Source of the DNA: Embiotoca jacksoni
Taxonomy: Eukaryota > Chordata > Actinopteri > Embiotocidae
Direction of reading: 5' to 3'
Assembly: GCA_022577435.1 (NCBI GenBank)
Contig: JAKOON010000090.1
Location: 882,577 to 946,576 of the forward strand
Length of the DNA stretch: 64,000 nucleotides
Shown here: positions 53,801-64,000 of the stretch, in pieces
How positions within the stretch are numbered: position 1 is the first letter of the stretch
Layout: each line of letters begins with the position of its first letter
Translations under genes and position numbers: made by a program
Notes under the pieces: model-generated
The model's database searches: none
What the model saw: the letters and a program-made list of their open reading frames with translations, nothing else
What the model was told of the DNA's origin: nothing

Positions 53801-56800
53801 GAAATTTAAAGTGCTTTACTTAAAACATAAAGACATCAAGACAAAAAGTAAAGGCTTCAAGGGTAAGCATGGCAATTCTCCATGGAGATCCCTTTTTTAC
53901 CAAAGATGACTTCCACTTATGTAGGTGCAATGCAATCAATCTAAATTTTTAAATTACAGAAATCTAAAACTGCATTAGCTAAGACAAAAGAGAGGGCAGT
54001 TCTGGGAGAGAAAGCCAGAATGAATATTTCATTGGTGTTTTCAGGGGAATTAACCCTGGAATTGTCATAGAGGCCAACATAAGTCACCATATCCTATGAA
54101 ATGTTTAGAGCCTTGTATGCGTGTGTGTTTAGTGTGATTTTCCACATTACCTCCATTTCATTAAAGGCCTTGCTGAAGGGCAGTGGCAGGTTACGAATTA
54201 TGGGAAGAGCGTTATACAGCTGTAAAGAGAGATAAATCTTGTGTTTTTGGATCCAAACATGCGGATACTGCTTCCCTCAATATAATTACTCCAAAAACAA
54301 TATTTTATTCAAATGGTGAAAAAGAAAACCATATAAAGAAACAGCTGGAGATAATTCCTATCAAAGTTCATTTACAGGGCAAAATTGTTCGAGGCAAGGC
54401 GAAGAACGTCTGCAGAGTTTCTGGCTCAGATTGTTCAACTGACAAATACACAGACAGCAAAATATTCACAGCTAATGCAGTTGCACAAGTGTTGAAAAAG
54501 CTGAGGTTGCTCTGTTTGCCACTTTGGTCTAGGAGCGTCAAGACATTTTGTGAAGACATTCATGATATGCACACAATGAATCTGACTGACTTTGCTGATC
54601 TACCTACTTTTCATCACACAGCCTGAGCTGTACTTTTTGTATAGGACTACTTATCAAAAATTAGCATGCTAAACTAACATGGTGGATATGATGTTGTATC
54701 TGCAGAACCTCTGCATGTTGGTATTGTTGTTGCAAACATGTCAGCATCTGTCTTAAACCAGCCTCAGAACTGCTAGCATGGCGATAGACTTTTAGCCTTG
54801 AAGACATGTCTGAGTCAGATTTTCTACAGAAGAAACATGCTTTAACTCACCATAGCCCACGGTCCATTGGCTATCTTCAAAATCTCAGTGATGGAATCAA
54901 CAACCACTGTCATGAACTCTTCGTCATACTCGAAGCGTGTACCAAACAGAACCTGGCAGATGATGTTGAACGCTGCGTTATGAAATATAACTCCAGGACT
55001 CAGGGTTTTGCCTGTAAAAGACATTAATAAAATACAGTGTGACACAGTGTTGTACAGAAACGATAGCACAACGCAAAATTGAGTTGTATGGACCCACAGC
55101 TGATGTACCAATGCTGTTTTCCAGTGTTTCAATGGTGTACTGAATCTCTCCATGAATTCTGTCCTCCATTGAATTCTTCCCCAGACCAAAGTTCCTCAGG
55201 GTCATCAGAGCAAAGCGACGATGCTCCCTCCAGATGGAGCCATAATCTACCGTAATTACGCCTACGAAAGGTGTAGAAACACAAACAGTTTAGGAATTAA
55301 CTCATGTAACTCATCACTACTCTGTACCAGAGCTCATCAACCTTTCTCGACTGTTTTATTACTGTTTTTGATTTGTTTGTTTTCCTGTTTGTCAGCAAGA
55401 TTAGGGAAAAAGTACCTGCCAAATTTTTATGAAACTTGATGGTAGGGTGTAGCTTCGGCCAACAAAGAAACCATTAAAGTTTGGAGTAGATCCAAATCAT
55501 GGGGCAGATTAACGAATACCTTTATATATAGATAGGGCATTTGGCTTTGCCTTGTTCCCTTTAAGGTTTGCTCAGCCTCTCCAAAGGCCGGACAAATTAG
55601 TGATCAGTCAGGGTGGCTAACTGACGCCAGTGGCTCCAACAATGGTGACAGTGGTAAGGTTTTGGTGCGCAACATACAGTGTATGGTGGTAAATGCGAAT
55701 TTGTGAAAAACTGCTCCAATAATTTCTTAATTCAATTTAAGTCTACGCCTAGTAGGATGCTATGACTGGAAACAATACACAATGGAGAATGGCCAGACCT
55801 AAATATTCACACAGTGAATTTGGGTCCAGTAATACCAGACTAGATTTTGTGACACCTTAATGTTACATTTTGTGTATTCTTAGTTCTGGGGTGCCAGCTA
55901 GGGAGAACCAACACAAAGGAGGTATGAACAATAACCCACGTTACTCTCACACAACCTAAAAAGACCTTTCAACAGAAAAGTACCAACAACAAAAATAGAC
56001 ATCTTTAAATCCTTAGCAATGACAACACACCACAGGAGATGCCCCGTTCTTGCCAATGAGTCTCTTTTATTTTCCTAAGAGAAGAGACGAAAAAATATTA
56101 GTTCCATGAGAAAAAAATAAAAAGGAGAAACACCAACAAAAAGAGTCCACTTCAAGATATGTCCAAGGAAAAACCAAATATGGCAAAAACACATATAATC
56201 CACTCCAAAAAGGGAAATAATGTTCGCACAAGTCAATCTGTCAGCTAGTCAGTCAGTCAGTCAGTCAGTCAGTCAGTCAGTTCTATAGGTCCGTTACAAT
56301 TTGGCCTACTAAATGTTAATCCTGTGCATCCTGTTTGATGTCCCTATAAGTGTATTGTATCAGTTCCTCTAACAATAACCCCAACCCACGAAATAAATTC
56401 AAAACAATGTATAAAAAGTTATAAAAACTAATGCCTAACACCCAAAAATGTCAATTAGCCAATAAATGATGATGCTCCTTTGCATGACCAGGAAGCCAGT
56501 CGGAGCCAGGCTATCCAGTGACTCAAAATAATATAGAAACTGACAGCTAACCAGTGCAAGGTTTCTAAAATTGGGGTTATATGTGCTCTATGTCTGTTCT
56601 TCGTACTTGGGCTGTTGAACAAGTTGTGAAGACCAAACAAGAGGCCAATATAAGTCAATAGTCAAGCATAGAGGTCATAGAAATATGGATTGGTTTTTCT
56701 GTGTCACCCTGAGAGAGAAATGTTCTCACCTTAGAAATAATTAATTTGACTAATTCTAATAATTTAAGCCTTTGGTGGCATTTCTAATATGCTTCAAAGC

Positions 56801-58147
56801 TAAGGTCAGAATTCAAATGCATTATGGCCAAACTTGTGCTAAGGTAATACTGGGTACTGTCTGATTCCTGAATCCAGTCAATGCAGAAAGAGACACAGAC
56901 CTATCAATGGCACATGTACTGAGACTGTTTCATTATTCATCCAAAAACATTAAATATTTACTCTACCTTTCCTTTGGGTGACATCATTAATAAACAGGTC
57001 ATGCGGTCGTCCGGCAAAATCTGTCGCCTTGATCACCATCGCCTCCTTCATGGCCTTCACCCCATTGATGACGACAGCTGGTTTTTTGCCAAAGAAAAGA
57101 CTGTAGACATTCCCATAAGTCTTCCTCAGCTAGAAGGGAACAAGTTTGACACAAATGTATGTTTACTTTAATTTTTAAAAGGGTTAGAAATATTTGCCAA
57201 CTTAGTTCAGTTGAGTGTTTATTATCCTGCCAGGTGAGAATGACAAAAGCAGACACATCAGAGCACAATTACTGCTGACTGTAGAGTCAAATTTACAAGG
57301 TGCACTCTACCTCAAGTAAAGCTTCGCCCTCGTCCGTCCCTTGTTTTATGACTAGTTTTGATTTTTGTTTACCTACTTGTTATAGGGAGGCTGTTGCTCA
57401 GAGGCTCAGATGGTAGACTGGGTTGCGCACTAATCGGAAGGTGGCTTAACAAAAGACTGACTACATTTACATTCGCAAAAAAGAGATATTGCTGTTAAAT
57501 ATCTTTTCCTCCTCTCCATGCATTGATCACCTAAAAGGTAACACCTTTCACCTATATAATGTTGAGCTCTCAGCAAAAATCTCATCAAAAATATTGTCAT
57601 ATCAAGTCAGTTTATCAAGTATATATTTTTTTTATTTTATTTTTATTTTATAGTACTCTATTAATCCCCGAGGGGAAATTTCTCCGCTACAGCAGGGGGG
57701 CTCTCAGGGGGGGAGCTGCTGCAACAGGCTGCCACTAGCACGGCGCCAGGTAACCTAACCTGAGGTGCATGTTTTTGGATGTGTGACCTGCAACACTAGT
57801 TGGGTACACTCCAAGTGTGCAGGGACACAAACAACAACTTTTTATGCAATCCCATAAAGAGAGTAGAAGCAGCGTTGGTGGGGAGTAACCCATCCCTGCA
57901 TGAAGTATAAAGCACAAAAGAACTTTAAATAAAACAATATAAATCATTTATAGAGCAACAACATTGATTGCAGCATTTCTCTCACCCTTTCTAAATCCAT
58001 CAAGGGATCCTTTAGGTCCAGGTGCAAAATGGTCCCCAATACAGGCAGGACAGCAGGTCCTGGTGGAAAATTCTTGGTCCTCCGGGGTTTGACTTGAAGG
58101 ATGAAAATGAAAATGCAGACCCACAGCAGGACAAGTGATAGAAACAT
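50873..58147 (-). CDS. Cytochrome P450 family 2 (CYP2X-like), gene B, duplicate of A
   Basis: Second complete copy, 489 residues, with the same 11-exon layout as gene A: 57986-58147, 56967-57129, 55109-55261, 54851-55011, 54151-54219, 53641-53745, 52792-52930, 51801-51886, 51396-51497, 51157-51298, 50873-51060. Anchor, proline hinge, WREHR, AGTDTTS, EVQR and the haem Cys432 are all intact, so it should be functional. By eye the coding sequence differs from A at seven bases, each changing an amino acid: K171N, C199S, D216N, T217A, G234E, K251T, T288A (A to B). No silent difference was seen. The first three and last four exons are identical. The gene sits in a copied block that lies in the 5' flank of a relic P450 exon (49407-49568). 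About 100 bp of sequence upstream of the ATG was copied with it, so B may share A's proximal promoter. Confidence 0.92.
52981..53542. mobile_element. MITE-like element, block B copy
   Basis: Near-identical copy of the element at 42046-42607, at the same intron position in gene B, so it was carried by the duplication. Confidence 0.55.
55873..56298 (-). mobile_element. LTR-like repeat in intron 2 of gene B
   Basis: Duplicated partner of 44937-45354, longer by about two extra GTCA units. This accounts for the change in copy offset from 10936 to 10944. Confidence 0.45.
57640..57760 (-). mobile_element. LINE 3' tail fragment, block B copy
   Basis: Copy of the tail at 46676-46800 in intron 1 of gene B, with the same (TTTTA)n-like stretch and ATTAATCCCCGAGGGG core. 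Confidence 0.65.
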
Positions 58148-58248
58148 GGTGGGACAGCTCAGACTGAAGTGAAGAGGTTAGCTGCTCGATTTTGGGATTA
58201 AAGGTTAGCTCAGCTCTTAGCCCTGCCTCCTCTGGCTGTGTACTTTGT

Positions 58249-58870
58249 CAAGGTGTCGATGGAGGAAGAGCCCTTTGAGATTGAGGGCTCTATGCAGTTC
58301 ACCAGGGGGGGCAGAGGGGGGAGGCAGCAGAGGTGTTTGGAAGGTGTAAGGTGTGGAGGAGACAGATGAGGGCGGTGAACTAAACCTGTTGAAGAAACAG
58401 TTTAGCTCATTGGACCTCTCCAGGTTCCCCCTGGTTGTCTCTCTCTCCCCTTGAACCCAGTAATCTCCTTCATACCAGTCCACACCTCCCTCACATTGTT
58501 CTGCTGGAGTTTTGCCTCCAGCTTCCTCCTGTAGGAGTCCTTGCACTCCCTCATCTTCTCCTTCAGGTGGTGCTGCACTCTCCTGAGCTAGTCCCTGTCC
58601 CCAGACCTGAAGGCTGCTTTCTTCTTCTTAAGAAGAGCTTTCAGGTCACTGGTGATCCACGGCTTATTGTTGGGGAAGCATTGTACAGTCCGGGATGGTA
58701 TGGTGGTGTGTTCACAGAATTTAATGTATTCTGTGATACAGTCCGTCATGCTGTTGATGTCCTCCCCATGTGGTCCACACAGCACATCCTATGTCGAAGT
58801 TGGCGATAGGGAAGAGAGCGGATTTAGAGATCCATTGTAACCACTGTCTTCAAGTCACATTTATTCTTTG
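58249..58870 (-). mobile_element. LINE ORF2 fragment at right end of block B
   Basis: The minus strand reads TDCITEYIKFCEHTTIPSRT, NNKPWITSDLKALLKKKKAA and ERSNELNCFFNRFSS, the linker between the endonuclease and reverse-transcriptase domains of a fish LINE. Frames are broken. It begins exactly where similarity to gene A's flank stops (58248) and ends at the telomere-like repeat, so it is part of the junction and not of the source segment. Confidence 0.75.
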
Positions 58871-58871
58871 T

Positions 58872-58895
58872 CTGAACCCTAACCCTAACCCTAAC
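58872..58895 (+). repeat. Interstitial telomere-like repeat, (AACCCT)4
   Basis: Four perfect tandem copies of the vertebrate telomere unit, placed exactly between a LINE fragment and the 25-bp direct repeat that ends block B. A shorter telomere-like octamer, CTAACCCT, sits at the other internal junction (49886-49893). Telomerase-added or telomere-captured filler at repaired breaks is a known mechanism; its action here is inference. Confidence 0.9.
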
Positions 58896-59010
58896 CCTTT
58901 GGACTGAACTGAGGAGGCTAGCTGGTTGAGTTGGGATTAAAGGTTAGCTCGGCTCTTGGCCCACCTCCTGTGGTTGTGTACTTTTTGTTTGTCTTCATTA
59001 AAGGTGAATA
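58896..59010 (-). promoter_or_regulatory. Detached P450 5' flank, probably of unit X
   Basis: Matches the sequence just upstream of the gene A start codon (47215-47310), including GGGATTAAAGGTTAGCTC and a CTCTGGCTGTGTACTTT-like stretch. No P450 exon follows at this position. It fits as the displaced upstream region of the relic exon at 49407-49568. No TATA box is evident. Confidence 0.55.
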
Positions 59011-60445
59011 AAAACCTTAAAAAGGAAAGCAAGTAAGTTGTGAACAATTGTATTTTACACCAAACCTAAACCATTAAAATTGGAAAGAAATTCCTCCCGT
59101 ATATTGAAATGAACGTGGGGTTTTGTTTTTGCAGAAAATCTCTTTTTTCATTATCAAAAATTCAATGGTGAAACATTTTTTATTCCTAGGGATATATAAA
59201 GGTCACACAGGCCATAAATAACCAGGCCGCCTGCCACACCAGCAAAAACCAGGCTTCAATAATGTTGAAAAACCGAAAAGGATCTCAGTCAGATAGGATA
59301 TATTTACTTTGATGAAAAAAATTTTTTGCATGAGCAATGCTATGCTTATGTTCTTGTTTTAAAAGCAATGAGTGATAATCATTTAATATGCATTTTGGCA
59401 CACTTGAGCAATGCATCATACAATAAAACAGCCCCAAGTTATTATTTTTTTTTCAACAAAAGCAAGAGAAATGATTGGAAAATAGATTTTATTATCACAG
59501 ATTTTCTTTTTATCATGAAATGCATTTTGTATTTTACATACTAAGCTAAAAACTGTCAAATCTCCTCCACCATTTTAATTCTAAATTTATCAGTTCCATT
59601 TCTTAAAAAAAGGTTTAAAAGACTCGAAAAGTATGATGTGATAACATTGATATAGATAGATGCAATAAACTGACATATTCCAACTCCATATGAAACTTTT
59701 TTTTTTTCCTTTTAACAGGTCAAAGGTCATAAAAGGTTTTTCATACCAAGATGAGTTGGTAAGTTGTGGGTAGTAGCATCAGATAAATGGTGATGGAGGC
59801 TGGACGACTCAGTCTTGTATATTTAAGCCAATACTGGTACAATAGCTTGAATAGTGCAGCTTCATGGCTAGTTTTTCCTACAGATTAAAATTGAAAAGTA
59901 ACATTATATTTTAAATGTAGTTGTAGCGTGACATTGCCCTCTACAAAGAGTGTTGCATTCCGAGTTGTGTTTGCAGAAGACTTATGGTGAGTCTCTCAAA
60001 GTCGGTCAAGGGCCAAAAAATATGGCTCTAAAAAATGTTGATAGGCGAGATACACAAATGTGGGTTTCATTTATTGCCATATTTCTTGTTTCACTTATAC
60101 AAAGGCAAATAAAACCAGATACCTTATTAATCCAAGGAAAAGACAAATCTTTAGTTTTTGAAAGATGTTGGAAAAGGGGGTGTTGTCTTTTAAACACGGT
60201 CCTTTTTTGGGACAAAGCATTGTACATCAATAGATCAACAGACTAATGACTAAAAGGACCGATGATGGGTCAAAATATTGAACAATTTTGAGCTTCCATA
60301 GATCTTCTCACCTAACATTTGCCATATATCTCTGGTGATTATTACCTGCTGTTAAAAAAGGCCTCCATTATTTTCATGAATCGAGTTTTCAGGAATAACT
60401 GGCAGTTTGCGTTCATCTGTTTCTGCTGTGTGTCTATACACCACC
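59010..60445. other. Spacer between detached P450 5' flank and gene C
   Basis: AT-rich, no recognisable exon or repeat family. Gene C's 3' UTR should occupy its right end, but no clear AATAAA was found there. Confidence 0.5.
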
Positions 60446-63400
60446 TCACTGTGACCTGAGTTCCACCTTCATGTGGTACGGTTTGGGAGTTAATGTGACT
60501 CCATAGACTGGAGTGAAGTCTGGCTCTCCTGCATCCTCAGGCCAGATGAACCTAAACTTCCTCAGCAGAGTCACCATGATGAGGAAGAGCTCCATACGAG
60601 CCAGACCCTCGCCGAGACACATCCGAGGACCTGAGACATGGAAACAGACCTCAAAGTCATCTACGACATATTGACTTCACTCACCGTGTCTGTGCATCAC
60701 AGTCCAAATGTGAAATGATTTTTAATCCTCTTGTACCTGCAGAGAAAGGCATGAAGGCCTCTGGTTTAACAAACTCTCCCTGGTCATTGAGGAAGTTTTC
60801 AGGGTTGAATTCATGAGGGAATTTCCACTGTCCTTCCTCGTTGTGCAGTGAGGTCAAGTTCTGGATGATCATTGTACCCTAAAAACAAAAGTAACCAAAA
60901 TGTCAAAAGCAATAAAAGAGGCATTTTCCTTTGTTGCCTCTGTCACTAAAATATATTTAACCAGTTGCTCCTCACCTTGGGGATGGAATATCCCATAAGC
61001 TCTGTGTCTTTAGTTGTGCAGTGGAAGACACTGAGTGGAACGGTGTTGGCGATCCTCTGCACTTCATGAATCACAGCCTGGATGAAGACAGATTTAAACA
61101 TCGTTTCAAGCTTTATCTGACCTGGAGCAGACAGTAAACAATGTAGACCAATAAAGCTGCAGCACAGATAACAGCCAGCAGAATGACCAGGAAAACGGAC
61201 CAAATTGAAATTGTGTTTAAAGACAGTAGTTGCAATGGATCTGATCAATGATTTGACCATCTGCTGAATGATATCCCTTTAGCCCACTTTGTGTCATGTT
61301 TCAACAAACATGCCGCTCAGACCACGATGTACTCAAAAAATAACATCAAAATTACAGAGACATCTGTCAGATAGTGACGGCTTAAAGTTTCACTGTATTC
61401 TTGGTCCTGTGGTGCCATGGAGAACTCTGACAATAATTGATCTAAATTAACTAAAACTAAGCCAACACAAAGGAGGCATGAACAATAACCCAAGTTACTC
61501 TCACACAACCTAGAAAACTTTTCAATAGAAAAGTATCAACAACACAAAATAGACGTCTTTCAGTCCTTATCAATGACAAAACACCACAGGAGATGCCCCG
61601 TTCTTGTCAATGAGTCTCTTTTATTTTCCCATGAGGAGACAAAACATTTTTAATTCAATGAGAGAAAAAATAAAAGAAGAAATGCCAACAAAAAGGGTAC
61701 ACTTCTGGATTTTTCCAAGGAAAACCAAAATATAAAAATACATGCAATCCACTCAAAAAGGGAAAATAATGTTCGCCCAATTCAGTCAGTCAGTCAGTCA
61801 TTCAGTGTGCGAGTCAGCTCAACTGGCAGCGATACCGGCAGTCAGCTGACTGTCAAGCACTTACTTTTGTGCGGGTAGTAAATGTCGCTCCGAGGTCTGG
61901 TTGCATCGTCCCTTCAGCCGTAGTAGTCCCGAGGGATTCACTACCTCCACGTCACTACTTAAACTTTCATTGCCGATCAGGAGGACTGTTTCGCAGGATT
62001 TGTTTCTCCTTATCCGTACTTCCTCCTTTACCTATGATTTGCCAACACCTTTCCTTCTCCACACCGCCACCTCATCCTCTAGCGACTCACCCTTGCCGAA
62101 TCAAAAAAAAGCTTGACCCTACATCACTATCAGGCAACCATTGATAAACAAAAAAAAAACAAAAAGGGGGTTTGGGGGTGTCTGTCGGTCCGTTACAAGA
62201 TGGTGTACAGTACCTGCATGTAGGGCATTCTGTGTCGGTCCTCAAAACGGGCCTGGTCCTTCCTTTCCAACACCTGGTTGATCTCCTGCTGACATCGTTC
62301 TGACGGGGCGAGATAATATCACACGTGTCATTTAGCATTTCAAAAGACAACTTAGTAAGATGATAACACAGCTGAGAGAGTGAAAGGTAAACTTATATTA
62401 GATATAGAGAGGCTCATAAATTGCAGAGGGATGTAAAAGTAAATTGGTTGCATCAAAAGTATGCATTTAATTCTGGGTTGTAGCAGCGAATGCTAGTGTG
62501 CGTGCATTCTTTTAATGTGCAGCTTTCTTGATCAGTTACCTGTTTCTACCAGCCCAACCGCACCAGAAAATGCCAACACTGCTCAGGTGCTTGTTTTTAA
62601 AGGAATTAATACAATCAATGTTTACATTGGCGGCCTATAGTGGCCATAGTGATTTTTGATGGGAGCGAAATGGGAAGTCAGGTGACATGTTATAGAAAGT
62701 GATAAAGTCAGCATAGGGAATTCGGTTTTCCCTCTGGTTAAAGTGCAGTCTTTTATTTCTGCTGCTCACTAGGCAATTGCTTAATTGTTGGGCTCCTTAT
62801 TCTAATGTTGTAAGGATTTTACAATGTTAAGTCTCTTCAAAAAACTTGTGTTGTGACTTGGTGCTGAATAAAATTTGAAAAACAATGACTCATATTTACT
62901 TGCATACCTTGTATGTGTGGGTAGCTCATGAGGTAAAGAAAAGCAGTGAGCAGGGTGTTGGAGGTCGTGTCAGTTCCGGCAAAGTGAAGATCTAGAGTGA
63001 ACCATATGAGCTGGTCTTCTGAAAATGAAGAACCATCATCGGCTCTCTAAACAGAGGAGAGTGATTATTGTAAGACAACCTTTGTGATACACCAACTATG
63101 ACTGTCAGGTTTAGATTAATTAAAACAAATTGTTAGACTCCTTCAAACCCAACTCACTCCCATGTAAAGTATAACATCTGAGATGGTGAGCTGACTCTTT
63201 TCACACTCTCATACCTTATCCAGTTCATCCAGATAGCAGTCAACCAAGTCTCGTGGCTCTCCAGGGACTCTGGTCTTCTTGTGCTCGTTCACCATACGAA
63301 TTACAATTTTCCGACAAGTCTGAAGATCACCAAGACCAAAGAAAGCGTGTCAGGTCAACAACAGCATGCTGGTGGATTTCTTTGACTTTTGCGGGGTTGT

Positions 63401-63574
63401 GAATTAGTCTGTCAACACCGAATTCTACTTGAAGGATCTGACGTCTGCATCTTGTACCGTGCGTGCAGTTAGTCTTTTTTTTTTTTTTTTAAATGTTCCC
63501 ATTACCTCTGCATTCTTGAAGGCCTTGGTGAAGGGCAGTGGCAGATTTCTAATTATTGGAAGTGAGTCATACAG
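60446..63574 (-). CDS. Cytochrome P450 family 2, gene C, 3' part (window edge)
   Basis: Third P450 of the cluster; only the C-terminal seven of eleven exons are inside the window: 63506-63574, 63215-63319, 62908-63046, 62214-62299, 60976-61077, 60737-60878, 60446-60630. Exon lengths match genes A and B except the last, which ends three bases shorter with VELRSQ. I-helix AGTDTTS, K-helix EVQR and the haem motif CLGEGLARMELF are intact, and there is no internal stop. It is clearly more diverged from A and B than they are from each other (for example RIANTV for RVANTV, and VYGVTLTPKPY for VFGITTTPKPY). It shares the split exons 5 and 7, so those introns predate the cluster's expansion. Exons 1-4 should lie beyond 64000. 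An LTR-like repeat fills most of the intron between 61078 and 62213. Confidence 0.88.
61394..62197 (-). mobile_element. LTR-like repeat in gene C intron
   Basis: Shares both ends and the AATAAA-bearing portion with the repeats at 44.9 and 55.9 kb, but contains about 400 bp of extra middle sequence (roughly 61800-62160). It lies between the exons at 62214 and 61077, a different intron from the A and B copies, so it is an independent insertion. Confidence 0.45.
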
Positions 63575-63874
63575 CTGTAAAGAGAGATAAATCATTAGTT
63601 ATTTGTAATGCAAACTTGCAGATTCAGCTACCTGCAACAAATTTCGTCTAAACAGATCATTTCACTTCAAATACATTTCAATTGGAAGAGGTGATTAACC
63701 TGAGTCAGACCTGGTCAAATATCAGCATGCTAACATGCTAAACTAAGATGGTGAACATGGAAAGCACTGAATTATACCTGCCAAATATCTGCATGTTAGC
63801 ATGCTAGCCCAGGGACTGATTGGCAACCTGTTCTGGGTGTACTCAACCGTTCGGCTAATGTTAAGCCAAGTCAA

Positions 63875-64000
63875 GTCAAATTTTTTTCTATAGCACATTT
63901 AAAACACAACAAAGGTTGACCAAAGTGTTGCACATTAACAAACCGAGTCAAACAGTCAAATAGACTTAATCAATAAAAACACAACATCAAAAGCAAGATT
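63875..64000. repeat. Interspersed repeat fragment at window end
   Basis: CAAGTCAAATTTTTTTCTAT through AGCACATTTAAAACACAACA and CCAAAGTGTTGCACATTAA is a recognisable fish LINE-tail type sequence. A shorter relative is at 42830-42900 and 53765-53835 in genes A and B. It continues beyond the window. Confidence 0.5.

Larger units (their letters stand above)
49580..58920. repeat. Block B: duplicated segment bounded by a 25-bp direct repeat
   Basis: The same 25 bp occurs at 49580-49604 and 58896-58920. Between them lie, in order: a copy of hsf4 exon 1 and intron 1 (49613-49885, from 35071-35331), the filler CTAACCCT (49886-49893), a copy of 36893-47303 (49894-58248) with a large internal deletion at an LTR element, a LINE fragment (58249-58870), and four AACCCT units (58872-58895). 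Joining the sequence outside the two 25-mers recreates a normal P450 5' flank, by comparison with gene A at 47202-47300. The block therefore looks inserted into the 5' region of unit X. Low divergence from the source suggests a recent event. Confidence 0.8.

Overview
This is vertebrate nuclear DNA, almost certainly from a teleost fish. Genes have short exons with GT..AG introns. Introns carry very long (CA)n and tetranucleotide tracts, and the repeats are fish-type: L2-like and RTE-like LINEs, a hAT element and SINE tails. All genes that can be supported lie on the minus strand, so the window is read from right to left. No bacterial features, CRISPR, rRNA or convincing tRNA genes were seen.

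Region 1-15.3 kb is gene-poor. It holds a possible TTAA-flanked transposon containing a 20-bp minisatellite (53-2245), SINE-like pieces, a perfect 30-bp-arm palindrome near 10.04 kb and a degenerate RTE-like LINE (about 11.1-14.0 kb). Region 15.35-35.37 kb is heat shock factor 4 (hsf4). Eleven coding exons (about 437 residues) can be placed, from the DNA-binding domain at 35.4-33.2 kb, through the leucine-zipper trimerisation region at 25.5-20.8 kb, to the C-terminal region at 17.9-15.35 kb. The last coding exon was not found. The introns are packed with microsatellites and minisatellites. Intron 3 holds a three-level nest: a hAT element inside an L2-like LINE inside a minisatellite.

Region 36-64 kb is a tandem cluster of CYP2-family cytochrome P450 genes (CYP2X-like by my reading). 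Gene A (39.9-47.2 kb) and gene B (50.9-58.1 kb) are complete, near-identical 489-residue genes. Unit X (49.4-49.6 kb) is only a relic first exon. Gene C (60.4 kb to beyond the window) is cut by the window edge. A and B are products of a recent duplication. The B block also carries a broken copy of hsf4 exon 1 and sits inside the 5' flank of relic X. It is bounded by a 25-bp direct repeat and has telomere-like AACCCT sequence at two junctions. Gene A lies next to a short LTR element with two LTRs; block B has only a solo LTR at the same place.

The P450s are predicted ER-membrane mono-oxygenases. HSF4 is a nuclear transcription factor. Apart from being neighbours, nothing in the sequence links their functions. 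The most notable items are the architecture of block B, the all-nonsynonymous A/B coding differences, the split CYP2 exons 5 and 7, and the GU/CA tracts that abut hsf4 splice sites.
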